This document shows, in pieces, positions 48,547 through 59,384 of a DNA stretch of 64,000 nucleotides (positions within the stretch are counted from its first letter, which is position 1; the number at the start of each line of letters is the position of its first letter). The DNA comes from Streptosporangiales bacterium. GTDB taxonomy: Bacteria; Actinomycetota; Actinomycetes; Streptosporangiales; WHSR01. The stretch is from assembly GCA_009379995.1 (NCBI GenBank), contig WHSR01000003.1:74324-138323 (forward strand). Direction: 5' to 3'. A model generated the notes under the pieces. That model did no database searches and was not told the origin of the DNA. It saw nothing but the letters and a program-made list of their open reading frames with translations. The position numbers and the translations under genes are program-made.

Positions 48547-50472
48547 ATGTCCTCCGAGGTCTTCTCCGCGTTCTGCTCCGCCGGCCTGTGGCCCAGCCTG
48601 GGCCGCACACTCGCCGAGCGGCTGCCCGCCGCGGGCATCGTTGGTCCCGAGCAGGTGAGCGTCGATCGGCTTACCGAGATCGAGAGCGTCGGCCGGAAGC
48701 GGGCCGAGCGGCTGGTCGGTAACTTCGAGGGCGCCCGGCCCGCGTACGAGGTAGTGGAGCTGCTTGTTCCGGCCGGGGCACCGGCGAGGCTGGCGGCCGG
48801 CGCGGTCGAGCACCTTGGCGAGACGGCCGCCAAGGAGCTCCGCGAGGACCCGTGGCGGTTGCTTCTGCTTCCCGAGGTACGACCCGACCAGGCGGACGGA
48901 TTCGCCCGACGGCTGTTGGGGGCCGAGGCAACGCCCACCGACCCGAGACGCGGGCGCGCGCTGGTCGCCCACCTGCTGAGCCGTGCCGCGCGGGACGGAC
49001 ACACAGCGGTGTCCGCCGCCACCGTGACCTCCGCGTTGAGCGGCTTCGACATCGCCGAACCGCGCGAGGCCATCGAGGCCGCGCTCGACGAGGCCCGGGT
49101 GATGGCGTTCGTCTCACCGGACCCCGACGGGAGCGACGAGGAGCCGGCGGGGCTGCTCGCCCTCGCCCGTTACGCCCTCGCCGAGGAGACCGTCGCCGAC
49201 GGGCTGAGACGGCTGGATGCGACGGCGGAGTCGCTGTACGACGAGGACGACACGACGGCATCGGCCGAATCGGCCGACGTGCCGGCCGACGTGCCGGACG
49301 ACGAGCTGGACGAGGCCCAGCGCGCCGCGGTGCGGTCCGTCGCCGAGCACGGCGTGAGCGTGCTGACCGGCGGCCCGGGCACCGGCAAGAGCCGGACCAT
49401 CGCCGCGGTAGTCGAACTCGCCCGCCGCCACGGCAAGCTGATCGCGTTGGCGGCACCAACCGGGCGTGCCGCCAAGCGCCTCGAGGAGTTGGCCGACGCG
49501 CCGGCGACCACGCTGCACCGCCTGCTGGGCGCGCAGGGGACGACCGGGGAGTTCGCACGCGGCGAGGAGTGGCCGCTCGACGCGGACATCGTCGTCGTGG
49601 ACGAGACGTCGATGCTGGACGCGGAGCTGGCGGCGGCGCTGCTGGAGGCCTGCGTGGACGGCACCCACCTGCTGCTGGTGGGCGACCCCGCGCAGCTCCC
49701 CTCGATCGGGGCCGGGCGGGTGCTCGCCGACGTGATGGCGTCGGGCACCGTACGGGTGACCGAACTGCGCACCCTCTACCGGCAGCGCGAAGGTGGCACC
49801 ATCGCGCGGCTGGCCACCGCCGTTCGAGGCGGCGAGCTGCCGCAGGTCGACTCGCCCGAGCGTGAGGTAGTAGTCGTGCCGGCCCGGGGCGGCGCCGACG
49901 CGGCCCGCCGGGTCGTCCAGCTGGTCACCGACTCCATCCCGCGGGCCCTCGGCATCGCCCCGGACGAAACCCAGGTTGTGACGCCGGTGCATCGTGGCGA
50001 GGCCGGCACCATAGCGCTGAACAGGGCCCTCAAGGCCAAGCTCAACCCGGGACCCGGCGAACAGGGCGGCTTCGACGTCGGCGACCGAGTGGTTGCCGTG
50101 GCGAACCACGTCGATCACGGCTTCGCGAACGGCGAGGTCGGCGTGGTGACCGGCGTCGAAGACGGTGGTGCCCTCGTGGTGACGTTCGCATCCGGTCCGG
50201 CGACCGTTCCACCCGGACTGCTGGCCGACCTCCGCCACGGCTGGGCGATCACGGTTCACCGCGCGCAGGGCTCGGAATGGCCGGCGGTGGTCGCGGTCCT
50301 TCCCGGCGAGGCGGCGGGGATGCTCTCCCGCCCGCTCGTCTACACGGCCTTCACCCGGGCGCAGCGCCACCTGTCGGTGGTCCACGCCGCGGGGCCGGCG
50401 CTGGCACGAGCCGTCCGCACCGTCGGAGAGCGGCCGCGGCGCACCCGCCTCGTCGAGATACTCCAGGACTGA
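48547..50472 (+). CDS. RecD2-type ATP-dependent DNA helicase
   Basis: The 641-residue protein begins with an N-terminal helix-hairpin-helix region (LTEIESVGRKRAERLVG), then domains of the RecD2 type. The helicase core has Walker A GGPGTGKS, Walker B VVVDETSM, a GDPAQLPSIGAGRVL motif, and C-terminal motifs AITVHRAQGSEWPAVV and VYTAFTRAQRHLSVVH of superfamily 1B. Such enzymes move 5' to 3' on single-stranded DNA and act in repair or recombination outside RecBCD. TACGCT ends nine bases before the ATG, suggesting a leaderless start. It converges on uvrB, with a strong hairpin in between. Confidence 0.9.
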   Translation: MSSEVFSAFCSAGLWPSLGRTLAERLPAAGIVGPEQVSVDRLTEIESVGRKRAERLVGNFEGARPAYEVVELLVPAGAPARLAAGAVEHLGETAAKELREDPWRLLLLPEVRPDQADGFARRLLGAEATPTDPRRGRALVAHLLSRAARDGHTAVSAATVTSALSGFDIAEPREAIEAALDEARVMAFVSPDPDGSDEEPAGLLALARYALAEETVADGLRRLDATAESLYDEDDTTASAESADVPADVPDDELDEAQRAAVRSVAEHGVSVLTGGPGTGKSRTIAAVVELARRHGKLIALAAPTGRAAKRLEELADAPATTLHRLLGAQGTTGEFARGEEWPLDADIVVVDETSMLDAELAAALLEACVDGTHLLLVGDPAQLPSIGAGRVLADVMASGTVRVTELRTLYRQREGGTIARLATAVRGGELPQVDSPEREVVVVPARGGADAARRVVQLVTDSIPRALGIAPDETQVVTPVHRGEAGTIALNRALKAKLNPGPGEQGGFDVGDRVVAVANHVDHGFANGEVGVVTGVEDGGALVVTFASGPATVPPGLLADLRHGWAITVHRAQGSEWPAVVAVLPGEAAGMLSRPLVYTAFTRAQRHLSVVHAAGPALARAVRTVGERPRRTRLVEILQD

Positions 50473-50490
50473 GACGGGCGGGGCGAGAAA

Positions 50491-50533
50491 CGTTTAGGGC
50501 CGTCCGCTATCCCCACGCGGACGGCCCTAAACG
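50491..50533. terminator. Bidirectional hairpin between the helicase and uvrB genes
   Basis: CGTTTAGGGCCGTCCGC (50491-50507) and its perfect complement (50517-50533) form a 17-base stem with a nine-base loop. It is 18 bases after the helicase stop and 120 bases after the uvrB stop on the opposite strand, in the only gap between these convergent genes. The remaining 120 bases show no clear feature. Confidence 0.75.
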
Positions 50534-50652
50534 CACCCTCTGTCAGCGGGAGCGCGACAGACGTTTGCGCCACAGAATGTATCGCCCATATCGGGCCCGT
50601 GTACACCTTTCCGCCGATTTTCGAGACACCTCCCGATACGGGATGTGTCGCC

Positions 50653-52770
<2,118 letters not shown>

Positions 52771-52777
52771 GGTCTCC

Positions 52778-52800
52778 ACTCTAGGTCGGCCCGGTGACAA
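52778..52800 (-). promoter_or_regulatory. PafBC-type (RecA-NDp-like) promoter of uvrB
   Basis: On the minus strand TTGTCACCG, eight bases and TAGAGT match TTGTCRGTG-N8-TANNNT in 7 of 9 bases and in the -10 hexamer, with exact spacing. The predicted start site falls on or next to the GTG at 52770. This is a known type of DNA-damage promoter in mycobacteria. Confidence 0.7.
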
Positions 52801-52820
52801 ACCCGGCGACAAACCGGCTC

Positions 52821-53513
52821 TCAGAACCGGCAGAGCACGGCGGTGGCGTCGTCGCAGGGTTTCGCCCTCGGCCAGCGTCGGCCGGTCGGGTCCGAACGCT
52901 CGGCCTCGCGGACGTGGCGGATCAGCCCTCCTGGTCCGTCCCGGTCCAGCAGGTCGAGGCAGGCCCGCCAGTCCCCGAACTCGAAGAGGTCGACGAAGCG
53001 GGAGGCCCCGTCGGTCAGCACCGCGGCGCGGCGCAGGTCACCGCGGGGCACGCTGCCGGTGATCGCCCGGTCCGGCGCCGCCGGATCGGCTTGGACGATC
53101 GCCGTGTTGCGGACCTCGGTGACCACGTCCAGTCCACTCCCCCGCTCCAAGAGGATCACCGAGTCCCCCAGCAGCAGGTACTCCACCCGGCCGTCACGCT
53201 CCCGCAGCAGCGCGAGAGTGGTGGACGGCGTCGCCGGGTGGGTCAGGTCGCAGGCATCCGCATGCCGGGCGGCGACCTCCTCGATCGCTTCCGCCGCCGC
53301 GTCGACGAGCGGTGTCTCCGGCTCGACAAGCCGGCGGAGCATCGCCGCGCCGAGTTGCCGGACGAACCATGGCGTGCCGTGGACGCACCCGGTCTGCGTG
53401 CCCGGTGGCCGGGTTACCCCGTCGAGCACGACCACCAGACCCGGCACCGCGACAACGAAGTCCTCGTTGACCACCGAGGACGACCCGGCCTCGGTCGCCA
53501 GCTCGATCTCCAT
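52821..53513 (-). CDS. PP2C-like protein phosphatase
   Basis: The 230-residue protein looks like a PP2C-type serine/threonine phosphatase: [19 protein letters not shown] (the Asp-Gly pair for metal binding), [24 protein letters not shown] and the C-terminal [13 protein letters not shown] with the Asp-Asp pair. Segments are shorter than full PP2C domains (about 240-260 residues). It starts at ATG 53513, nine bases after coaE on the same strand. No transmembrane or sensor domain is attached. Substrate unknown. Neighbouring Ser/Thr kinases are not present in the window. Confidence 0.82.
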   Translation of the reverse strand: MEIELATEAGSSSVVNEDFVVAVPGLVVVLDGVTRPPGTQTGCVHGTPWFVRQLGAAMLRRLVEPETPLVDAAAEAIEEVAARHADACDLTHPATPSTTLALLRERDGRVEYLLLGDSVILLERGSGLDVVTEVRNTAIVQADPAAPDRAITGSVPRGDLRRAAVLTDGASRFVDLFEFGDWRACLDLLDRDGPGGLIRHVREAERSDPTGRRWPRAKPCDDATAVLCRF

Positions 53514-53521
53514 GCTCGGCC

Positions 53522-54124
53522 TCAGCCCCTGCCGGCCCGCCGCTCGAGATCCTCCCACAGCTTCCGGACCTGCTCGTCGAGCTCCTCCGGCGAACCGTCG
53601 TTGTCGATGACGACGTCGGCTATCGCGAGCCGCTGTTCGCGGGTGGCCTGCGCCGAGATCCGGGCGCGCGCCTGTTCCTCGGACATGCCGCGAAATCGCG
53701 CCAGCCGTTCGACCTGGGTGTCGACCGAGGCATCCACGACCACCACGACGTCGTACCGCGAGGCGAGATTGTTCTCGGTGAGCAGTGGTACGTCGTGGAC
53801 GACCACCGAGTCCTCGGGGGCGGCCTCGAACAGCTCCTGCGCCCGCCGGCCGACCAACGGATGCACGATGCCGTTCAGCCGCTCGCGTTTGGCCGGGTCG
53901 GCGAACACGATCTCCCCGAGCCGTTCGCGGTCCAGCGAACCGTCCGGCCGCAACACCTGGCGACCGAACTCGCGGACCACGGCGTCGAGGCCGCGCGTGC
54001 CAGGGGCAACCACCTCGCGGGCGATCTGGTCGGCGTCGACGACCACCGCACCGTGGCCGGCCAGCCGGCGAGCCACCTCGCTCTTGCCCGACCCGATGCC
54101 TCCGGTCAGCCCCACGCTTAGCAC
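53522..54124 (-). CDS. coaE: Dephospho-CoA kinase
   Basis: CoaE phosphorylates the 3' hydroxyl of dephospho-CoA to give coenzyme A. The 200-residue protein has the P-loop [11 protein letters not shown] at 5-15, [14 protein letters not shown], and the helical lid motif [21 protein letters not shown] of the family. GTG 54124 is the start. TAACCT ends about seven bases before it on the minus strand, so it is probably leaderless. The dispersed palindrome lies just upstream, at 54148-54213, between rpsA and this gene. coaE downstream of rpsA is common in actinobacteria. Confidence 0.94.
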   Translation of the reverse strand: MLSVGLTGGIGSGKSEVARRLAGHGAVVVDADQIAREVVAPGTRGLDAVVREFGRQVLRPDGSLDRERLGEIVFADPAKRERLNGIVHPLVGRRAQELFEAAPEDSVVVHDVPLLTENNLASRYDVVVVVDASVDTQVERLARFRGMSEEQARARISAQATREQRLAIADVVIDNDGSPEELDEQVRKLWEDLERRAGRG

Positions 54125-54147
54125 AGGAAGAGGTTACCCCCAGCCCC

Positions 54148-54213
54148 CTTTGCCCGTGATCTTGCAGAAATTCAAACTCTCCGGTTTGAATTTCTGCAAG
54201 ATCACGGGCAAAG
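54148..54213. repeat. Dispersed palindrome, copy B (perfect 30-base inverted repeat)
   Basis: Positions 54148-54177 are the exact reverse complement of 54184-54213, with a six-base loop (TCTCCG). The arm begins CTTTGCCCGTGATCTTGCAG. The first 23 or so bases match copy A at 23126-23188. The element lies between the rpsA stop and the coaE start, so it may also end rpsA transcripts. Identical arms 31 kb apart argue for a repeat family rather than chance. Confidence 0.9.
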
Positions 54214-54223
54214 GCAAGGAGGG

Positions 54224-55678
54224 CTAGCTGCCGCCTCCGGCCAGCTTCTCCCGCAGAGCGGCGAGCGCCTCGTCGGAGGCCAGGGCTCCTCCTCCCCCGG
54301 ACTCTCCTCCGGTGTCCGGCCGCTGGCCGGATGCCTCGGCGTCGGCCCGGTGGGCCTCCTCGATTTGCCGCTTGTGCGCCTCGTAGCGGGTGCGCGCCTC
54401 GGCGTACTGGCGCTCCCACTCCTCGCGCTGCTCCTCGTAGCCGGGCATCCACTCGCCGGTCTCCGGATCGAAGCCCTCGGGGTACTTGTAGTTGCCCTGC
54501 TCGTCGTAGTCGGCCGGCATGCCGTAGAGCGTCGGGTCGAAGTCCTCGTAGTCCGCGCTGACGGTGCCCTCGTTGGCCTGCTTCAGCGAGAGGCTGATGC
54601 GACGCCGGTCGAGGTCGATATCAATGATCTTGACGAAGATCTCGTCTCCGACCTGGACGACCTGCTCCGGAATCTCGACGTGACGCTCGGCGAGCTCGGA
54701 GATGTGAACGAGCCCCTCGATGCCCTCCTCGACCCGCACGAAGGAGCCGAACGGGACCAGCTTCGTGACCCTTCCGGGCACGACCTGGCCGATCTGGTGG
54801 GTGCGGGCGAACTGCTGCCAGGGGTCCTCCTGGGTGGCCTTGAGGGACAGCGAGACCCGCTCCCGCTCCATGTCGACGTCGAGGACCTCGACCGTGACCT
54901 CCTGGCCGACCTCGACGACCTCGCTCGGGTGGTCGATGTGCTTCCAGGAAAGCTCGGAGACGTGAACGAGCCCGTCGACACCGCCCAGATCGACGAATGC
55001 GCCGAAGTTGACGATCGAGGAAACCACACCCTTGCGGATCTGGCCCTTCTGCAAGGTGTTGAGGAACGTCTGACGGACCTCGGACTGGGTCTGCTCGAGC
55101 CAGGCGCGGCGTGACAGGACGACGTTGTTGCGGTTCTTGTCGAGCTCGATGATCTTGGCCTCGAGCTCGCGCCCGACGTAGGGCTGCAGGTCGCGAACCC
55201 GTCGCATCTCCACGAGGGAGGCGGGCAGGAAGCCGCGCAGGCCGATGTCGAGGATCAGGCCGCCCTTGACGACCTCGATCACCGTGCCGGTGACGATGCC
55301 GTCCTCGTCCTTGATCTTCTCGATCGTGCCCCAGGCGCGTTCGTACTGCGCCCGCTTCTTGGACAGGATCAGCCGGCCTTCCTTGTCCTCCTTCTGCAGG
55401 ACAAGGGCCTCGACGTGGTCACCTACCTTGACCACGTCGTTGGGGTCGACGTCGTGCTTGATCGACAGCTCGCGGGACGGGATGACGCCCTCGGTCTTGT
55501 AGCCGATATCGAGCAAGACCTCGTCTCGATCGACCTTGACAACGGTGCCCTCGACGATATCCCCGTCGTTGAAATACTTGATGGTTTCGTCGATCGCGGC
55601 GAGGAAGGCCTCCTCCGAGCCGATGTCGTTGACCGCTACCTGCGGTGTTGCCGGGGTGGCCTCGGTGCTGCTCGTCAT
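54224..55678 (-). CDS. rpsA: 30S ribosomal protein S1
   Basis: S1 binds mRNA on the 30S subunit and helps initiation. The 484-residue protein starts at ATG 55678 (MTSSTEATPATPQVAVND), as in Streptomyces. Four S1 motifs lie in order: GDIVEGTVVKVDRDEVLLDIGYKTEG, then the ones around GIVTGTVIEVVKGGLILDIG, KGVVSSIVNFGAFVDLGGVDGLV and GQVVPGRVTKLVPFGSFVRVEEG. The C-terminal tail is charged and Gly-rich, a usual actinobacterial extension. A good promoter lies 155-185 bases upstream, giving a long leader of about 150 bases. The palindrome copy B follows the stop. Confidence 0.96.
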   Translation of the reverse strand: MTSSTEATPATPQVAVNDIGSEEAFLAAIDETIKYFNDGDIVEGTVVKVDRDEVLLDIGYKTEGVIPSRELSIKHDVDPNDVVKVGDHVEALVLQKEDKEGRLILSKKRAQYERAWGTIEKIKDEDGIVTGTVIEVVKGGLILDIGLRGFLPASLVEMRRVRDLQPYVGRELEAKIIELDKNRNNVVLSRRAWLEQTQSEVRQTFLNTLQKGQIRKGVVSSIVNFGAFVDLGGVDGLVHVSELSWKHIDHPSEVVEVGQEVTVEVLDVDMERERVSLSLKATQEDPWQQFARTHQIGQVVPGRVTKLVPFGSFVRVEEGIEGLVHISELAERHVEIPEQVVQVGDEIFVKIIDIDLDRRRISLSLKQANEGTVSADYEDFDPTLYGMPADYDEQGNYKYPEGFDPETGEWMPGYEEQREEWERQYAEARTRYEAHKRQIEEAHRADAEASGQRPDTGGESGGGGALASDEALAALREKLAGGGS

Positions 55679-55832
55679 GTGCTGGTTGGCTCCGGATACG
55701 GACATTTATGGTCATAGGGTGCACTGCGGATCTTCACTCGCTCAAGCCGAAAAACCGGTGGATAAGGTTGACCGGATCGACCGTGACCGGGCGACGCCGT
55801 ACAGGCACGCACAGGTCCGCAGCGCAGCGATC

Positions 55833-55861
55833 AGGATATGAGACTGGCCACCCAGGGTCAA
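55833..55861 (-). promoter_or_regulatory. Promoter of rpsA
   Basis: On the minus strand TTGACC, a 17-base spacer and TATCCT give a close match to the principal-sigma consensus. It lies between the polA stop and the rpsA start and predicts a leader of about 150 bases, in which I see no known riboswitch. Confidence 0.75.
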
Positions 55862-55890
55862 TTAGAGATCACCTTGTGGCGGTGCTTTCC

Positions 55891-58590
55891 TTAGTGCGCC
55901 GCTTCGTCCCAGGTGAGACCCACTCCAAAGGAAACCTGGAGCGGCGCGCGCAGCGGATAGGCAGCGGTCATCTCCTCGCGCACCAGTTCCTCGACCTTGG
56001 CACGCTCACCCGAGGCGATCTCGAACACCAGCTCGTCGTGCACCTGCAGTAGCAGACGTGACCGCAGGCCGCCAGCCCGCAGCGCACGATCCACGCCGAG
56101 CATGGCGATCTTGATGATGTCGGCAGCGGAACCCTGGATCGGGGCGTTGAGGGCCATCCGTTCGGCCATCTCCCGGCGTTGCCGGTTGTCGCTCACCAGG
56201 TCGGGCAGGTAGCGCCGGCGCCCGAACATGGTCTCGGTGTACCCGTCCTTGCGGGCCCGCTCGACCACGTCGCGCAGGTAGTCCCGGACGCCGCCGAACT
56301 GCTCGAAGTACTCGTTCATCAGTTCGCGCGCCTCGTCCGGGGTGACGGCGAGCTGAGTCGCCAGCCCGTAGGCCGACAGCCCGTAGGCCAGCCCGTAGTT
56401 CATCGCCTTGATCCGGCCGCGCAGCGGCCCGTCGATCTGCTCAGGGGGCAGACCGAACACCCGTGAGGCGGTGGCCGCGTGGAAGTCGTGACCGGAGCCG
56501 AAGGACGCGAGCAATGCCTCGTCGCCGGACAGATGCGCCATGATCCGCAGCTCGATCTGGCTGTAGTCGGCGGTCATGAGGCACTCGTAGCCGTCCCCGA
56601 CCACGAACGCCTCCCGAATCTGCCGCCCCTCCGAGGTGCGGATCGGGATGTTCTGCAGGTTGGGGTCGGTCGAGGACAGCCGACCGGTCGCCGCGACCAG
56701 CTGGTTGAACGTGCTGTGGATGCGCGACTTTTCGTCGGCCATCGGGATGAGCGAGTCGACGATGCTCTTCAGCTTCGCGACGTCGCGGTGCCGCAACAGG
56801 TGCTCGAGCACCGGATGTTCGGTCTGCACCAACAGGGTCTGCAACGCGTCCGAGTCGGTGGTGTAGCCGGTCTTGATGCGCTTGGTCTTGGGCAACCCGA
56901 GCTCGGTGAACAGCACCTGCTGGAGCTGCTTGGGCGACCCCAGGTTGAACTCGTGGCCCACCACCGCGTACGCGGCCTGCTCCGCCTCCTTGACCTCGCC
57001 ACCGAGGGAGGCGGATAGCCCGGCGAGGTGGTCGACGTCGACGGCGATGCCGGCGCGCTCCATGTCGGCGAGCACCCGCACGAGCGGAAGCTCCACCTCC
57101 CGAAGCAGTCGCGCCGCGCCGCGCCGCTCCAGGTCGGCGTCGAGCGCCTCGGCGAGGTCGACGACAGCACGCGCACGTACCACGAGGGCACGGGCGATTT
57201 CCCGCTCGTCCGAACCGTCGAAGGTGAGCTGCCCGGTCTCCGGGACCTCCGCCCGGAGCTCACGGTGCAGATAGCGCAGCGACAGGTCGGCCAGGTCGAA
57301 CGACCGCTGGCCGGGCAACGCCAGGTAGGCGGCAAGCGCGGTGTCGCTGGTGACTCCGGCGAGCTCCCACCCGTGCGCCGCGAGGGCCAGCATCGGCCCC
57401 TTGGCGTCATGGATCGCCTTCGGACGCTCCGGGTCGGCGAGCCACTCCGCGACCGCGCGCTCGTCGGACGGCGTGAGCTGGGTAGGTTCGATGTGCGCCC
57501 CGGCGCCGTCGCTCGCCGCCAGGGCGATACCGGTGACCGTGCCGGTGCCGCGGCCCCACGTGCCGCTGATCGCGAGCCCTATCCGATGCGGCCCCTGCGC
57601 GTGCTCGGCCAGCCACGCCGCCACCTCGTCCGGGCCGAGCAGGTGCATCTCGATCTCGAACCCGACGTCCGCCTCCGGCTCGACCGCCGACAGCGTCTGG
57701 TAGAGCCGCTCACGCAGCACCCGGAACTGCAGCGTGTCGAAGAGGGTGTGGATCTCCTCGCGGTCCCACTGGCCGAGGGTGAGCTCCCGCGGCTCGACCG
57801 GAACGGATACGTCCCGCATCAGCTCGGTGAGCTGGCGGTTGCGCAGCACGTCGGACAGGTGCGCCCGCAGCGCGTCGCCGGTCTTGCCCTTGACCTCGTC
57901 GACGCGGTCGACCAGCGACTCCAGGGACCCGAACTCGCGAACCCACCGGGCAGCGGTCTTCTCGCCCACCCCGGGGATGCTGGGCAGGTTGTCGCTCGGA
58001 TCGCCGCGCACAGCGGCGAAGTCGGGGTACTGGCGGGGACTCAGCCCGTACTTCTCCTGTACGCCCTCGGGGGTGAACCGGGTCATGTCGCTGATGCCCC
58101 GGCGGGTCATCAGCACAGTGACGTCGTCGTCGACGAGTTGGAGGGCGTCGCGGTCACCGGTGACGATGAGGACATCCATGCCGTGGGCCGCGGCGCGGGT
58201 CGCCAGGGTCGCGATCACGTCGTCGGCCTCGTAGCCGGCCACGCTCACCTGCGGAACCCGCAGCGCGTCGAGCAACTCGTGGATGAGGCTCATCTGGCCG
58301 CGGAAGTCGGCGGGTGTCTCGGCGCGGTTCGCTTTGTACTCGACGTACGTCTCGTGCCGGAACGTCGGCTCGGATCTGTCGAAGGCCACCGCGACGTGCG
58401 TGGGCTGCTCGTCGCGGAGGACGTTGATGAGCATCGACGTGAAGCCGTACACCGCGTTCGTGGGCTGCCCGGTGGTCGTGGAGAAGTTCTCCACCGGGAG
58501 CGCGAAGAACGCGCGGAAGGCGAGCGAGTGACCGTCGAGAAGGAGCAGCCGCTCGCGGGCGTCGTCGGGGTTCGGCTGGGTGGTGACCAC
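55891..58590 (-). CDS. polA: DNA polymerase I
   Basis: The 899-residue product starts with GTG 58590 and TAGGAT ends seven bases earlier, suggesting a leaderless mRNA under a PafBC-like promoter. It has the 5' nuclease domain (LLLLDGHSLAFRAFFAL, GYEADDVIATLAT), a central region in place of the proofreading exonuclease, and the family A polymerase domain with motifs A (DYSQIELRIMAHLSG), B (KAMNYGLAYGLSAYG) and C (LLLQVHDELVFEI). In the central region the FDTET acidic motif is replaced by IGLAISGT, so 3'-5' proofreading is probably inactive, as in many actinobacterial enzymes. It is read away from the thioesterase gene. Confidence 0.96.
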   Translation of the reverse strand: MVTTQPNPDDARERLLLLDGHSLAFRAFFALPVENFSTTTGQPTNAVYGFTSMLINVLRDEQPTHVAVAFDRSEPTFRHETYVEYKANRAETPADFRGQMSLIHELLDALRVPQVSVAGYEADDVIATLATRAAAHGMDVLIVTGDRDALQLVDDDVTVLMTRRGISDMTRFTPEGVQEKYGLSPRQYPDFAAVRGDPSDNLPSIPGVGEKTAARWVREFGSLESLVDRVDEVKGKTGDALRAHLSDVLRNRQLTELMRDVSVPVEPRELTLGQWDREEIHTLFDTLQFRVLRERLYQTLSAVEPEADVGFEIEMHLLGPDEVAAWLAEHAQGPHRIGLAISGTWGRGTGTVTGIALAASDGAGAHIEPTQLTPSDERAVAEWLADPERPKAIHDAKGPMLALAAHGWELAGVTSDTALAAYLALPGQRSFDLADLSLRYLHRELRAEVPETGQLTFDGSDEREIARALVVRARAVVDLAEALDADLERRGAARLLREVELPLVRVLADMERAGIAVDVDHLAGLSASLGGEVKEAEQAAYAVVGHEFNLGSPKQLQQVLFTELGLPKTKRIKTGYTTDSDALQTLLVQTEHPVLEHLLRHRDVAKLKSIVDSLIPMADEKSRIHSTFNQLVAATGRLSSTDPNLQNIPIRTSEGRQIREAFVVGDGYECLMTADYSQIELRIMAHLSGDEALLASFGSGHDFHAATASRVFGLPPEQIDGPLRGRIKAMNYGLAYGLSAYGLATQLAVTPDEARELMNEYFEQFGGVRDYLRDVVERARKDGYTETMFGRRRYLPDLVSDNRQRREMAERMALNAPIQGSAADIIKIAMLGVDRALRAGGLRSRLLLQVHDELVFEIASGERAKVEELVREEMTAAYPLRAPLQVSFGVGLTWDEAAH

Positions 58591-58596
58591 GTCGAA

Positions 58597-58619
58597 ATCC
58601 TAGGTGAGGGGGATGACAG
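58597..58619 (-). promoter_or_regulatory. Candidate PafBC-type (RecA-NDp-like) promoter of polA
   Basis: CTGTCATCC, eight bases and TAGGAT, on the minus strand, share the TGTCA core and exact spacing with TTGTCRGTG-N8-TANNNT. The last three bases of the upstream half do not match. The predicted start site is at the GTG. Confidence 0.5.
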
Positions 58620-58690
58620 TCGGGGGGACCTTGGATCGCGTCGCGTAGGCTTCGATCTCGGGTAGAACGTGATTCGGTTACGGAGGTCGC

Positions 58691-59110
58691 GTGGATCCGG
58701 CGGACATGGCGGCGCTCGCGGAGCGGTACGGAACCCTGGAATCGTCCCTGGTGGACCGCATGGGCATCGAGTTCGTCGAGGCGAGCGCCGACCGGGTGGT
58801 GGCACGGATGCCTGTCGAGGGCAACACCCAGCCCTACGGGACGCTGCACGGCGGGGCGTCCTGCGTGCTCGCCGAGACCCTCGGGTCCACCGGCGCGGGC
58901 CTCTACGCGGGACCCGAGCGGACCACCGTCGGCATCGAGATCAACGCCACCCACCACCGCCCGGCCGCGTCGGGCACGGTCACCGCGGTCGCCTCGCCGT
59001 TGCACCGTGGCCGCACCCTGGCCACGTACGAGGTGGTCATCACCGACGAGGACGAACACCGGGTGTGCACCGCCAGGGTGACCTGCCTGCTGCGTGACAA
59101 ACCCGACTGA
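58691..59110 (+). CDS. PaaI-type hotdog thioesterase
   Basis: The 139-residue single hotdog domain protein has TLHGGASCVLAETLGS with His53, Gly54-Gly55 and Glu62, the usual PaaI/YbgC-type catalytic region, followed by the RTTVGIEINATHHRPAASGTVTAVASPLHRGRTL segment. It hydrolyses acyl-CoA thioesters, aromatic or aliphatic unknown. The start is GTG 58691 with GGAGG close upstream. It is divergent from polA at 58590. The following 274 bases up to the binding-protein gene contain no other gene I can support. Confidence 0.88.
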   Translation: MDPADMAALAERYGTLESSLVDRMGIEFVEASADRVVARMPVEGNTQPYGTLHGGASCVLAETLGSTGAGLYAGPERTTVGIEINATHHRPAASGTVTAVASPLHRGRTLATYEVVITDEDEHRVCTARVTCLLRDKPD

Positions 59111-59384
59111 CCTAGCGTTCGCCGGTGCATCCTCGTACTCCTCTGGGTACGGTGATCTGCACGAGTCCGGGGCGGCTGAGTAGACAACGTCTAGATCGGG
59201 GAAGGTCTGGACGGCACCAAAGGCCGCTCCGGGCTCCCGGACATCTGGGATACAGGCAGGTAACGGCCCAGATCCGACTCGGACGCAACCGGGCTCGGTT
59301 GCTTCCTCCAGCGTCTGTCCTGAGCTAGGCTCCGCCGCACAACAGGACATCACAGGCATCTCTTGGTCGACGAAGGAGTCCTGC

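Noticed and set aside
59285-59302. Hairpin GCAACCG/CGGTTGC in the gap before the binding-protein gene
   Set aside because: Seven-base stem 175 bases after the thioesterase stop; no further support.
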